Source: an uncultured Pseudomonadota bacterium
Lineage (GTDB): Bacteria > Pseudomonadota > Gammaproteobacteria > Steroidobacterales > Steroidobacteraceae
Length of the DNA stretch: 64,000 bases
NCBI GenBank assembly: GCA_903838705.1
Contig: CAILZL010000034.1
Span: 34,623 to 98,622 of the forward strand
Reading direction: 5' to 3'
The translations under genes were made by a program, and so were the position numbers. The notes under the pieces are model-generated. The model ran no database searches and had not been told where the DNA came from. It was given only the letters and a program-made list of their open reading frames with translations. Shown here in pieces: positions 36,769-48,800 of this stretch. Within the stretch, counting starts at the first letter, position 1; each line of letters starts with the position of its first letter.

Positions 36769-38049
36769 ATGCGTATTGCTTCTAAACTAACAATGGCTGT
36801 GGCCGCCGCTCTGGTGGCGGGTTCAGCAATGGCCTTGCCCCCAAGCACAGTACATGATGTCAATCTGACTGTGGCTGGTTCTTCTGCATTCAAGTCAACC
36901 TTTAAGACGGAATTGCAAACAATCTGTTCTGATACGGTTGATGTCTATACCGCCACTGCATCTAGTGGTGCGCCCGATATGGTTGCTTACAGCTGCACAC
37001 TGAATAGCAGCTCAGCTCCTTTGTCCCTACAAGGCAAGAAAGCCTTGGTGTATTACCGTTCAGAAGGTGGTTCCGTCTATGGCGTAGGTCCCATTGCTAA
37101 AAATACACAGGTCATGCGTGTAAAGGTCGACGCCTCTTGTACAGGTTCGAGCCCAGCCTACAGCTGCGCAACCTCTGGCTGGAATCTCGCATCGGATTCA
37201 GGTTCAGGACAGCTTGAAAAAGCAACCGTGCAGTTGGGCATCTCAGACGAAGAACCAGCCATGTTCACTGGCGACAACTGGCCATCCTCTTCTTCTGATT
37301 CCATTTTTGGCAGCGCCCCTACATCTGCTCAACTGGCTAACATCAGCAGCAAGCAATCAGCAATCGGCCAAGTCTTTGCTGTTTACGTGAACAAGAGTGT
37401 GACAGGTGGAACAGCCGCTACACCAATCAATCTGAGCAAGCAGACCCTGACCTCCATTTTCAGCGGAAACTATACTACTTGGGATCAGGTGCCTAAGGCA
37501 GATGGTACGGGTGCCGTCGGAACAGGCGACATTGTGCTCTGTCTGCGTGAAACAGGATCTGGCACACAGATCGGTGCTGCCATGTATTTCAATGGTGCGA
37601 ACTGCTCCACTTCTGGATATGGCTTTGCAGCTAGCACGGTAGCGTCAAATAATTCAACCGGTACCGAAACCGCATGTATTGGTAACAATGCGGGCGCGAT
37701 CGGCTATGCTTCAATCCAAGGCACAAATCCAAGCAATACTTCCATTGTGAATATCGATGGCGTGGTGCCAAGCAAAAACAACGCTGCATTGGGTACTTAC
37801 GGTTACTGGTATGAAGTCAGCTTCAACAGTGGCGCTGCATTGGCAGGTACCACCCTGGAAAAGGCTTTGGTTAATTACATGATCAGCCGTTTCCGTGCTC
37901 AGAGCACTGCGCCTTCAACCGCCAGTGTGTTTGCATTGCCAGTGGGTAGCAATACTCCATCATTTGCCAATGCACTCGATGCATCTCATCCTGTGTCGTT
38001 GGCTACCCGCTCTGGTAATAGCTGCGCGCTGCCTCAGGCTCAGAACTAA
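36769..38049 (+). CDS. Periplasmic substrate-binding-like protein (PBP type 2, PstS-related)
   Basis: 426 residues from ATG 36769, with GAGGA about 8 bases upstream. Signal peptide 1-22 ending SAMA. The mature start VNLTVAGSSAFKSTFKTEL and later LSKQTLTSIFSGNYTTWDQ, LCLRETGSGTQIGAAMYF and NNAGAIGYASIQG follow the pattern of PstS-like type 2 binding proteins. No ABC permease genes are adjacent; instead a terminator and a TpsB/TpsA pair follow, so it may serve as a surface-linked sensor or adhesin-related protein rather than a transporter part. Ligand unknown. Confidence 0.75.
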   Translation: MRIASKLTMAVAAALVAGSAMALPPSTVHDVNLTVAGSSAFKSTFKTELQTICSDTVDVYTATASSGAPDMVAYSCTLNSSSAPLSLQGKKALVYYRSEGGSVYGVGPIAKNTQVMRVKVDASCTGSSPAYSCATSGWNLASDSGSGQLEKATVQLGISDEEPAMFTGDNWPSSSSDSIFGSAPTSAQLANISSKQSAIGQVFAVYVNKSVTGGTAATPINLSKQTLTSIFSGNYTTWDQVPKADGTGAVGTGDIVLCLRETGSGTQIGAAMYFNGANCSTSGYGFAASTVASNNSTGTETACIGNNAGAIGYASIQGTNPSNTSIVNIDGVVPSKNNAALGTYGYWYEVSFNSGAALAGTTLEKALVNYMISRFRAQSTAPSTASVFALPVGSNTPSFANALDASHPVSLATRSGNSCALPQAQN

Positions 38050-38104
38050 TTCACATTAGTGACACACAGCTCGCCGATAATGGCGACTGTGTACTGACCT
38101 GACA

Positions 38105-38140
38105 AGAGGCTGGGCAGAAATGCCCAGCCTCTTTCTGCAT
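38105..38140 (+). terminator. Rho-independent terminator after the binding-protein gene
   Basis: A perfect 12-pair stem (AGAGGCTGGGCA / TGCCCAGCCTCT) with a GAAA loop, then a T-rich tract (TTCTGCATTTTGATT). It separates the binding protein from tpsB. Confidence 0.85.
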
Positions 38141-38166
38141 TTTGATTGATAACAAGGCATGATTAG

Positions 38167-39825
38167 ATGATCCCCAGAACCCTTGGGTCGAGAGTATGTT
38201 TTCTTGTCTGGTGTGCCTGCTCCGTCTGGATCAATAGAGCCATGGCGCAGGATGTATCGGACGCTGCTCCTGAGTCGAAAGCAACACAGGCATCGCAGCA
38301 AGGAAATGAGTTTTCTGTACTTGAGTTGCGAGTGCTTGGCAATTCGGTGTTGTCTGAAAAGGAAATTGAGCAAACGCTCTATGCGTATCTAGGAATGCAC
38401 AAGACACTGCAAGATGTTGAAGCGGCACGACAGGCGCTTGAATCGCTCTATCACCAGCGTGGATATGGCACGGTCTATGTGGACATTCCAGAGCAGACAG
38501 TAGACAGCGGGATTGTCCGGCTGAGGGTCACCGAGGCAAAGTTGCGTTCAATCCATGTGACTGGGGCACGGTATTTCTCCGGACGTGAAATCAAGCTCGC
38601 TTTACCGGCTGCTGCAGAAGGCAAGGCTCCTTCCATTCCAGAATTGCAGAGTCAGTTGGCGCATCTCAATGCCCAAAGTGGCGACCGGGCGGTGGTGCCG
38701 GTGCTCAAGGCCGGCTCTTTGCCGGGCACGGTAGATCTCGATCTAAAGGTTGATGATCATCTGCCATTGCACGCCAATCTGGAGCTGAATAATCAATATA
38801 CTGCATCGACAAAGCCACTGCGCGCCATCGCAGGTGTGAGTTACGAAAACCTGTTCGCGCGATTTGATAGCATCGGGCTGCAATATCAAACTGCGCCGCA
38901 AGACCGGCGTCAGGTGGATGTCTGGATGTTCAATTATGGCTCGCATCTGACAGATTCAGATCGTCTGGCATTGTATTACTTCAAGTCAGACAGCTCAGTG
39001 GCCACGCTGGCAACAGCAGATACCAGCGTCACGGTGCTGGGTAACGGTCAAGTCACGGGTGCACGGTATATAAAGCAGCTGGCAAGTTCTGACACCAGCC
39101 TGCATTCACTGACATTCGGTCTGGATTACAAAAACTTTCTGGAAAATATCCTTCTCAAGTCTGCAACCGGCAGCAGCGGTGGGGGCGGTACTTCTGGTCT
39201 AGCAACGCCTATTACCTATGCCAACCTGTCCCTGGGATATAGCGGCGGCTGGCGTGCTGATTGGGCACAATGGACATTCAGCGCATCTTCCAATTTCGGA
39301 ATACGCGGCTGGCAAAACAATGTTACTGAGTTCGAGAACAAGCGCTATAAAGCGCGTCCGAACTATATAAATTACAAATCCGATGGGCGTATTCGGTTTG
39401 TATTGCCGGCAAGCTTCAGCCTGCAGTTGAGGTACAGCGGACAATTTGCTGCCGATCCGATTATCAGTAATGAACAGTTTGCTATTGCAGGAGTCGATGG
39501 CGTGCGGGGCTATCTGGAAGCAGAAGCGTTGGCAGATAAAGGGTTGAAAGAATCAGTACAGCTAGGTTTACCGCAAGTAAAAATACTCGATTCAAAACTG
39601 ATGCTGGATGGATTCACTTTCCTTGATTACGGAACAGTGAATGTGGTCAACCCGCTTCCGGGAGAAGTGACTAGCACAACACTGAGCAGCTGGGGTGCGG
39701 GAATAGATATGTCTGTCTACAACCACCTGACCGGTTCATTGGTCTGGGCTTATCCGCTCAAACCGGCATCACATACTCTGCGCGGTGATTCACGCGTGTT
39801 GTTCAGTATACGTACTAACTGGTAA
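38167..39825 (+). CDS. Two-partner secretion outer membrane transporter (TpsB, ShlB/FhaC/HecB family)
   Basis: 552 residues. A signal region (about 1-27, ending RAMA) is followed by a POTRA domain (FSVLELRVLGNSVLSEKEIEQ to IVRLRVTEAK), a second ShlB-type POTRA region (IHVTGARYFSGREIKLAL), and a C-terminal 16-strand barrel region with FGLDYKNF, INYKSDGRIRFVLP and AGVDGVRGYLEAEAL (the conserved VRGY motif of barrel loop L6). It ends in an aromatic residue (IRTNW), normal for outer membrane proteins. It should export the giant TpsA that starts 5 bases downstream. Confidence 0.93.
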   Translation: MIPRTLGSRVCFLVWCACSVWINRAMAQDVSDAAPESKATQASQQGNEFSVLELRVLGNSVLSEKEIEQTLYAYLGMHKTLQDVEAARQALESLYHQRGYGTVYVDIPEQTVDSGIVRLRVTEAKLRSIHVTGARYFSGREIKLALPAAAEGKAPSIPELQSQLAHLNAQSGDRAVVPVLKAGSLPGTVDLDLKVDDHLPLHANLELNNQYTASTKPLRAIAGVSYENLFARFDSIGLQYQTAPQDRRQVDVWMFNYGSHLTDSDRLALYYFKSDSSVATLATADTSVTVLGNGQVTGARYIKQLASSDTSLHSLTFGLDYKNFLENILLKSATGSSGGGGTSGLATPITYANLSLGYSGGWRADWAQWTFSASSNFGIRGWQNNVTEFENKRYKARPNYINYKSDGRIRFVLPASFSLQLRYSGQFAADPIISNEQFAIAGVDGVRGYLEAEALADKGLKESVQLGLPQVKILDSKLMLDGFTFLDYGTVNVVNPLPGEVTSTTLSSWGAGIDMSVYNHLTGSLVWAYPLKPASHTLRGDSRVLFSIRTNW

Positions 39826-39830
39826 GTCTG

Positions 39831-42800
39831 ATGAAATCCAATCAGTCTCTCAATCTGAGTTTGTCTACTTTGATGGTCATTCAATCCGTTGTTTCCTCGA
39901 TGGCGTCTCTTCATGCACGTAAAACGCGTACCGGGCTCTTTACTGCGTTCGCGGCCATGTCAATCGTTTTTTCTTCAGGCGCATCAGCGGTGGAGTTGCC
40001 TGTACCCTGCGCTAGTGGTACGTGTGGATCAAACGGGCCCTCTTCCTGGGTAACTTCAGGTGCCGCAACATCTGTTACGGCAGGTAGCACGCTCACAGTC
40101 AATCAGACTACGGGCACCGCTGTTCTGAACTGGAGTAACTTCAATATCAGTCCAGATGGTCATGTGGTTTTTGCACAGCCCAATACTTCATCGATTGCAC
40201 TGAACAGGATATTTCAGCAAAACCCAAGCAGCATTCTGGGAAGGATTGACGCAAATGGCCAGATTTATCTGGTTAACCCGAATGGATTGATATTTGGTTC
40301 CAGCTCAGTCGTGAATGCAGCTGGTATTCTGGCCAGTACGCTGAACATTTCAGATGATGTTTTTAATAACGGTTTGCTCTCAGCGGTACAAAAGCGACTG
40401 CCTGCGCTGAGTTCAGATGGGCGCACTTCCGTCCTCGACATGAATGCAAATCCAGTTCTGGATGCCAACGGCAATCCGATTCCTGTTCAGCTCCAAGTGC
40501 AAACCGGTGCCCAGTTGACGACAAATCAGTCAAATGGCCGCATTTTGCTGGCTTCTCAATCTATCAACAATGCAGGCAGTCTGACGGCTTCTGACGGACA
40601 GATCATTCTGGCTGCAGGTAATAAGCTGTACCTGTCCTCCAGTCAGGATCCGGCCTTACGCGGTTTATACGTGGAGGTAGATGGGGGTGGTACGGCTTTG
40701 AATGACGTAACCGGGCATCTTCAGGCGGCACGTGGAGACATTACCATGGTGGGGCTGGCGGTGAATCAGCAGGGACGTATCTCGGCATCGACCAGTATTG
40801 CTGAGAATGGCTCGGTCCGTCTGCTGGCTAGAGACACTACTACGATAAGTTCTGACAGTAATGGCGTTTCAACATTGTCAGCTACGAATGCGGGCACTTT
40901 CACTCTTGGTAAGAACGCCAGTATAGAAATTTCACCTGAACTGGATTCGACCGCTACAGCTGTAGACGAACAGCAGCAGCTCCTTTCTTCTGTAGAAATC
41001 ACTGGCCACCAGATCAATATTGAAGGAGGTAGCAGTATTGCTGCTGCGGGAGGGAAGCTGACCATGACGGCTGCTGCCAACCCGAATAATGTGACAGTCA
41101 CAGACATGACTTCCCATCTGCGAATTGAGAATGGTGCAAAAATTGACCTGTCAGGTAGCGATTCAGTTCGATCGGTAGCTGACAATATTGTCAATGTTGA
41201 GCTGCGTGCCAGCGAGCTGGCAGACGATCCCTACCAACGTAACTCTGCATTACGGGGACAAACTGTCAGTGTGGATGCAAGGGTAGGCACTGGTATTGCC
41301 AATGTAGAAGGAGCAATTGCAGGTATCACCAAGACAGTCGCCCAGCGTACCAGCACCGGTGGCACGGCAACGTTTGCCTCAGCGGGTGATGTGGTTGTAT
41401 CGGATGGTGCCAGTATTGATGTTTCGGGAGGTCAGACCACCTATACGGGTGCAAACGTCATGACTTCTCAACTGATCACTGCGGATGGGAAAACTGTAGA
41501 TATCAGTAGTGCCAGACCCGATACGACTTATATAGGAGTAGTGGGTCAGTCCAATACAGTCAAGCATGACCGATGGGGCGTGGTGGAAGCCATAGCCGGA
41601 CAGGGCGCGTCGCGATACGAAGCCGGCTATGTTGAGGGAAGTTCTGCCGGTACGGTGCAGTTTCAGGCTCCTGCGTTGATACTGAATGGAGATCTAGTCG
41701 GTAAATCTGTCAATGGCGTCAATCAGCGTGATCCTGCCTCTGCTACTTATGCGCAGGGAGGCCAGCTTATCATTGGCAGTGCGCAACCGGCTCCGGGCGG
41801 TGACTATCGTGCTCCGGCGGTGAGTTTTACGGACATCAAGCCGGTTATCACACTGCCCGAGTCAACTGACTTATCAGCTGGTTCACCATTGAATCTCGTC
41901 ACTGACTACCTGTCGCAGGGTGGATTTACACGAACACAAATTTATAGCAACGATACCGTGACTGTTCCAAATGGAACTGCGTTGAACCTTGCCAATGGAT
42001 CCTCGCTCAGCATTCGTGCTGGACAGGTTAATATCAATGCCGATATCACTGCACCCTCTGGGCGTCTGGATTTTGCAGCAGTGCAAACAGCAGACTCCGC
42101 CGGTACTGGAGTCAGTGTGGCTAACAATGTGAAGCTTGATGTGAGTGGGCAGTGGATCAATGACGGCCCACTGGGCAATCTGGAGCAGCCACTTGAGGGT
42201 GTATTCAGAAATGCGGGCTCGATTTCGCTGGCGACTGCTACTCCAGAAAGCAACTTATCTCTCGGTTCGAATGTACAGATGTTGGCTGATGGCGGTGCAT
42301 GGCTCGATCGGAATGGCAAACTCAGTGGCGGTTCAGGCGGCAGCATCAACTTGTTAGCAAGTGGGCAAAATAGCGGCTTTACCCTTGGTGACCATATTAA
42401 CTTGTCTGGTTACGGTGTGAATGGAGCTAAAGGCGGCAATTTCGTCTTATCAGCTGGCCGTATACAGATAAACAATCAGAATACCTGGGCGACTGCACAA
42501 ACCTATACGCCGGGAAATCCTCTCAGTGAAGAGTTTCTGACGATTGGCGCCGGCCTGTTTTCAGGATACGGTTTTGCAAATGTCAACCTGACGGCCAGTG
42601 GTGGAACGCTCGCCGCGCAGGGTGATGCTTTGAGAGTGTCTAATGGAACTCATATCAATGCAGTTGTCAGTACCTTATTGCCTGGTGCCAATTACCTGGA
42701 CAGAGCCAGTGGCGGTAAGGTTGATCGATTCAGTGCTGTAACAACTTTGCCTGAATATCAGCGTTCACCAGCGGCAGTGAATCTGAGTGTCGTGCCTTAT

Positions 42801-45800
42801 TCAGGCAACAGTATTCAGACCCGTATTGGTACATTGGATATTGAACAGGGTGCGTCACTGATGGGTGATCCGGGTGCCACCATCACTTTGCAGAGCGTCG
42901 GCGGCAATATTGATGTGGATGGGGAGCTGGTGGCAAAGGGAGGGGCTATTAATCTTAATCTGGCACCCCCTGCCAACTCGCTGCTGACCCCCTATGACCC
43001 GAATTTGCAGATCAGGGTGGGATCGCGTGGAAGCCTAGATACAAGCGGGGTGTCAGTCATGACACCGAACAGTGCTGGCTTGTTGCAGGGTAAGGTGCTG
43101 GATGGGGGTTCGATCACCATCAATGCAAATCGGGGCAATGTGTTAATTGAGCACGGTGCGGCATTGGATGTGTCGGGGACTTCTGCAATGCTGGATGTAC
43201 CCACCCTGGATGCTTACCAACGGCAGGCCGTCGCCAGCAATGCTGGTGCAATCAGCCTGTCAGGATCTGAAGCGATCGGTGTCTTCGGCAATCTATCTGC
43301 TCGCGCGGGTACAGGTGATGTTGGTACGGCCAGTGGTGGAAAACTGTCCATTAACCTGACCAGGGATAATGCCGGATATCGGCTTGATGATGCATCAGTT
43401 CCGGCAGCTGATCGAGTTGTTGAGTTGACCAGTGATCTAGTGCCGGAAACTACCGGTGTTTTGATCAATGGCCTGACTAAGATCAGTACTGCGCAGATTG
43501 GTGCTGCAGGGATTGATGAGCTTGATCTGAAGTCCGATAACGTAGTGACACTAGATGCCGGTGTTAACCTTTCATTAGGACGAAGACTCGAACTTGATGC
43601 CCCAGCGATCAAGGTAAGCGGTAACGGTTCGACAATCCTTGCTGCACCCTATGTTTCAATGGGTTATTCAGTCAATAAAGCTGTTCTTGCTTCGACCAAC
43701 GACGGTACAGGCACACTGGGAAAGTTGACGGTCAATGCGGATACGATTGATTTGCTCGGTTCAAGCACCTTGCAGAACCTCAGTGAAGTCAACCTCAACA
43801 GCAAGGGTGATATTCGACTGATTGGCACGGTTCAGGAAAATCAACTGACCGGAAGTCTGACAATGGATTCCGACCTTACATTGTCTGCTTCGCGTCTTTA
43901 TGCCGCCACCGCAACAGGGTTTTCTATAAATGATTCGAACCATGCGGTTGATGTACAGCAAGGTAATGGATCCGGCGGAATCCCGCTCTCTGCAGGTAGT
44001 TCACTGACAATCAATGCTGCAAATATCAATCAGAACGGAACCGTACTTGCTCCATTTGGCACTATTAATCTTAATGCCTCTGATTCTTTGATCTTGGGTG
44101 CCGGCAGTCTGACATCAGTCAGTGGGTCAGGCAGCCTGATCCCGTATGGATCTACTCAACAAAATGGTTCAAAGTGGATATATGCGGGGACGGGTACTCC
44201 GGTTAGTGTTGACACGGTTCCGGCACGTCAAGTTACTTTGAATAGTGACAAGATCACAATATTGTCTGGCGCCAAAGTGGACGTGTCGGGCGGCGGAGAT
44301 CTGTATGCCTATGAGTGGGTGCCGGGAGCGGGCGGCACAAAGGATGCGCTGGCCAATACTGCTTCGAACTTGTTTGCGATTGTGCCTGCGCTGGGCAACT
44401 CAGGTATCTCACCTCACGATGCTGAACTCCTGAACGGTTTTACTCTCAAGCCCGGTGACTCGGTTTACCTGAGCGGCATTGCGGGGCTGCCAGCAGGATT
44501 CTATGCGCTACTGCCGCCGCGATACGCATTGCTGCCCGGTGCCTACTTGATCAGCCAGGTGCCGGGTTACAGTAATCTGGTACCGGGTAGTACAGTGACC
44601 TTATCGGATGGGACACCGGTCACCGCTGGCTATTATTCATTTGCAAATACTGGGTTGCTTGGCACCAGTTACAGTGGTTTTGCCATTTATCCCGGAAGTT
44701 GGGGCAGGCAACTGGCTGAGTACAGTGACCATTTTGCGTCCGGCTTTTTTTCAGACAGCATCAGAAACACTCTTGATGCCGGCCAAATGAGCATTATTTC
44801 AGGCACTCAGCTTTTTGCAAATGGCAGTGTCGTATCGGCTGGTGCTGCTGGAGGTCGTAATGCTTCCATCGATGTGGCTGCGGACAATCTGAAGGTAGTA
44901 TCGGGTGCTGAGCTTCCTTCATCTGGTCAGGTTGTAATTGACGCTTCAGTGCTGAATAGCTGGCATCCGGGTAGCTTGTTGCTCGGCGGTATACGTTCTG
45001 CCGATGGTGAAAACCTTGAAGTCACTGCAAATCAGGTCAGTGTTACCGATGCTGCTCATATAGCTGCTGATGAAGTGGCTCTGGTTGCTAGACAGAATGT
45101 TTCAATTAGCAATTCTGCAAGCATTCAGACAGGCTCTGCAGTAAGTGGTGCGGCTGTGGACTTGCATGCAGCCAGAACGGTCAATCTTACGGGTGCTGGT
45201 GCTCAGTCAGCTGCCTACATGTCGGTATCAGATCTGTCGCCGAAAACTCTGCAAAGAAATGGAACTACTGCTTCAACAGAGGGCTCAGTCAACATTATGG
45301 CTAGCAGCAGTTTGACGACCCAGGGTGCGATTAACATCAACGCACCGGGCGGCGCTCAGCTGGATGGTGCCTTGGGAGGTAAAGGTGCTGAATGGTCTCT
45401 CGCTTCGGACAAAGTTGTCTTTGCTGATAACAGCCGTAATTCACAGATTACAGTCAATGAGGGTGTGCTTGCGGCAATGCAGAATGCGAAGTCCATCAGC
45501 ATAATCAGTAATCAGGGTATCGAATTCGATAAGAATATAGAACTAGGTGGCGTTGATTCTCCCATTGAGAGCATTACGCTGAAAGGATCGGCACTCCAAA
45601 ACAATGCTGGCCAATCAGTTACATTTCATGCGAACTCATTGTCACTGGAAGGTGGTGCAACTGCAGGGGGGGTACCCGTTAATGATGCAGGAGCGGGCAG
45701 TTTGAATCTGCTGGGTAACAATATTCAGATCGGTCAATCGGCCATGAGTATCAAAGGTTTCGCAGAGGCTAATGTGTCTGCCAGTGGTCAGGTGGCAGTT

Positions 45801-48800
45801 GCAGATGAAGGGGCGTTGATTGTTAACGGGGCACTGAATGTTGCAGCTGCGCGTATCAGTGCACTTTCGAAGTCAAATGGCGTGCTGGCAGCTTCTGGCG
45901 ATGTATTGCTTTCTAAGTCACAAAGTTCTGTGGAAGTTCTGTTGCCATCTACTGAGTTGGGTGGCGGCTTGAGTGTCAGTGGTGTAAACATCACCGACAA
46001 TGCAAATATAGTTGCGCCCTCTGCAGTAGTCAGCCTGAATGCCAGCCAGACATTGACTCTTGGTGCTCCGGCTGTGATCGATGTTTCGGGTCGTCGAGTG
46101 TTGGTTGATGGGGTCGGTGCAGATTCTAATGGCGGTGTCATTAATCTATCGGCAGGAAACGCACTTAGCACTAATGCAAGCACACAGCTTTCGATGTCAG
46201 GCAGTGGTCATGCCAATGCAGGGTCATTGGTAGCAAATGCGGGTTCGCAAGCGAATCTTCAAGCAAGCATAGTAGGCAGTACAGTGGATAACGCACAGGG
46301 CGCAAGTCTCGTTCTGCGTGCAGGCTCCATCAGTAACTTTGCAGATTTAACGAATCGCTTGCAAACGGCGGGGTTTACTCAGCAGCAGAATTTACACGTT
46401 TCTGAAGGGAATCTTGATCTTGCATCCGGGGCTTCGATCAAGGCTCACGACATTTCACTAGTGACTGACTCGGGTCAAATCACAGTCGCGGGAAATATAA
46501 GTACAGAAGCAAATAAGGGTGGTGGTTCCATCCGTATATATTCGAACCAAGGCGTAACATTGACCGGCACAGGAGCGCTTCATGCTGACGGTGATGCGAA
46601 CAGTCAAAAGGGTGGTTCGATTGAAATTGGCGTCAGCGGTGGCAGCATTGATCTCCAGCAGGGTAGCGTCATAACCGCCGAAGGTGTCCAATCAGGAAGT
46701 TTGTTGCTTAAAGCGCCTGTGGTGAACGGCAATGATATAGCTATTAATCAACTCAATGCAGACTTGGGCAAGGCAGGTGCTGTGACTCTGGAAGCGAGCC
46801 TTACGCCGTATACATTCTCCAGCGCACCAACGACCACAGAATTGAATAACATCAAGTCGGCCGCTACCAGCTTTATCAGCAACGCAAGTGGCACCATCAC
46901 TAACCGGCTTAATGCCAGTGGCACGAAAGTTTATTCACTCTCGCCCGGTATTGAGTTACAGAGTAAAGGTGATCTTGATCTTAATGCCCTGGATTTATCA
47001 TCATGGAAATTCAATGGCGCGCCGGCTGTGTTTGCAGTGCGCGCTGCTGGCTCATTGAATATCAATGGCACCGTCTCTGATGGCTTTGTTACAACGGGTA
47101 CCGGTGCATCCAGAATCGTAGCCGCGAGTGATGTTCCTTCTGCTTCCATGAGCTTTGTGGCGGGCAGTGACTTGCAAAGTGCTGATCCCCTAGCAGTGGA
47201 TGTGGGTTCACCAGCTGACCTGAAGATAGCAGCAGGTGCGGTATTACGAACTGGTACCGGTAATTTGAATCTGGTTGCAGCACGTGATGTGGTATTTGCT
47301 GGGATCAACTCCGGTGCTTATACAGGTGGTATTAATGCAATCACCAAATTGTCAGGCACCTCTGGCGCCACCATGAGCTTCTTGTCGAAAGGCGGTGACC
47401 TATCAGTCAGTGCGGGACGGGATGTGAATGGCTTTGCTATGCAACAGCCGGTAACTCAGTGGCAGTCACGACAGGGAAGTGTGAATGGCAGTACTGTCAC
47501 CCTGACTGCTTGGGGGAGTGATATTCGAAATTTCAACTGGAATATGGGTACTTTGGGTGGTGGAGATCTGACCGTCAATGCGGGAAGGGATATCAACCAG
47601 TTAAGCGTAGCTGCTGCGGATAGCGCCAAGGAATCTGCTGACAGGAAGAATATTACTTACTACGGTGGTGGAGCTTTAGAGCTTTCTGCGAATCGTGATA
47701 TCAACAGTGGTCTATTCTACGCCGCACGTGGCAACGCTGATATCACTGCGGGTCGCGAAGTTGCAGCAGGAGAGTGGGGTGGCTATGGACAAACTTCTGG
47801 GCCAATGCTGCTTATGGGTGATGCAAATGTGAGTGTTAATGCGAGGTCGGGTGTTTCCCTGTCTGGCATTGTCAACCCAACCCTTATGTATCAAGCGACA
47901 CGCTTGACCACCAGCATCATCAGATCCTATTTGAGTAGCTATGGAGCAGGCTCATTACTTGACATCAATACAAGTGGCGGTGATGTTGAGCTTGATCTTG
48001 GCCCGACTGACTCCACTCGCGTACTGCTCGGTACTAACGCGAACGATACTGCAAGTTCGGGTGATGCATTCTCGTTCCTTCCTGCAAGTCTTAAAGTTCA
48101 GGCTAGTAGCGGCAGTATTGTTGGTAACGGTGATCCTTTTGTCATGGCTCCTGCTGATTCAGGTCAGCTTGAGTTGTTTGCCAAGGGTGATATTAGCAAG
48201 CTAAATCTGACAATGTCCGATGTAGATGATTCACTGGTCCCAGGATTTGTATTGCCGAATCGTGGGTTCTCTATCGATGTTGCAAATACAGGCGTAGGCA
48301 AGTCTGCCAGTACTGGTCGACATATCAGTGATGGCTCAACTGTTAGCGTAGCGGCTGGTCAGGATATGTCTGATGTTATCTTGTCAGTGCCTAAATCACT
48401 GCAACTTCATACAGGGCAGGATATGACTGATGTTTTCATCACTGCTCAGAACCTGCATGCAGATGACCAGACAAATATTGTGACCGGTCGTGATCTGGTT
48501 TATACCTCAGCAGGTCCTGCCGTCTCCGTCGGTGGGCCGGGTCTGGTCAGCGTAATAGCAGGACGAAACATCGACCTGGGTGTTTCACAGGGCATCGACA
48601 CAACGGGTAATTTGAGAAATGCGAATATTCTGAACAGTGCTGGTGCTGATCTGACTGTAGTAGCCGGAGCTAATCCCGGGCTGGATCTGAATGCATTTGT
48701 TAACGGCATCGTCATGTCTTCGACGGCTGGGTCGGCAGGCTTGATTGCATTTGTCCAAAATAAAACAGGCGATTCTGGTCTAACAGCTGAACAAGCCAAA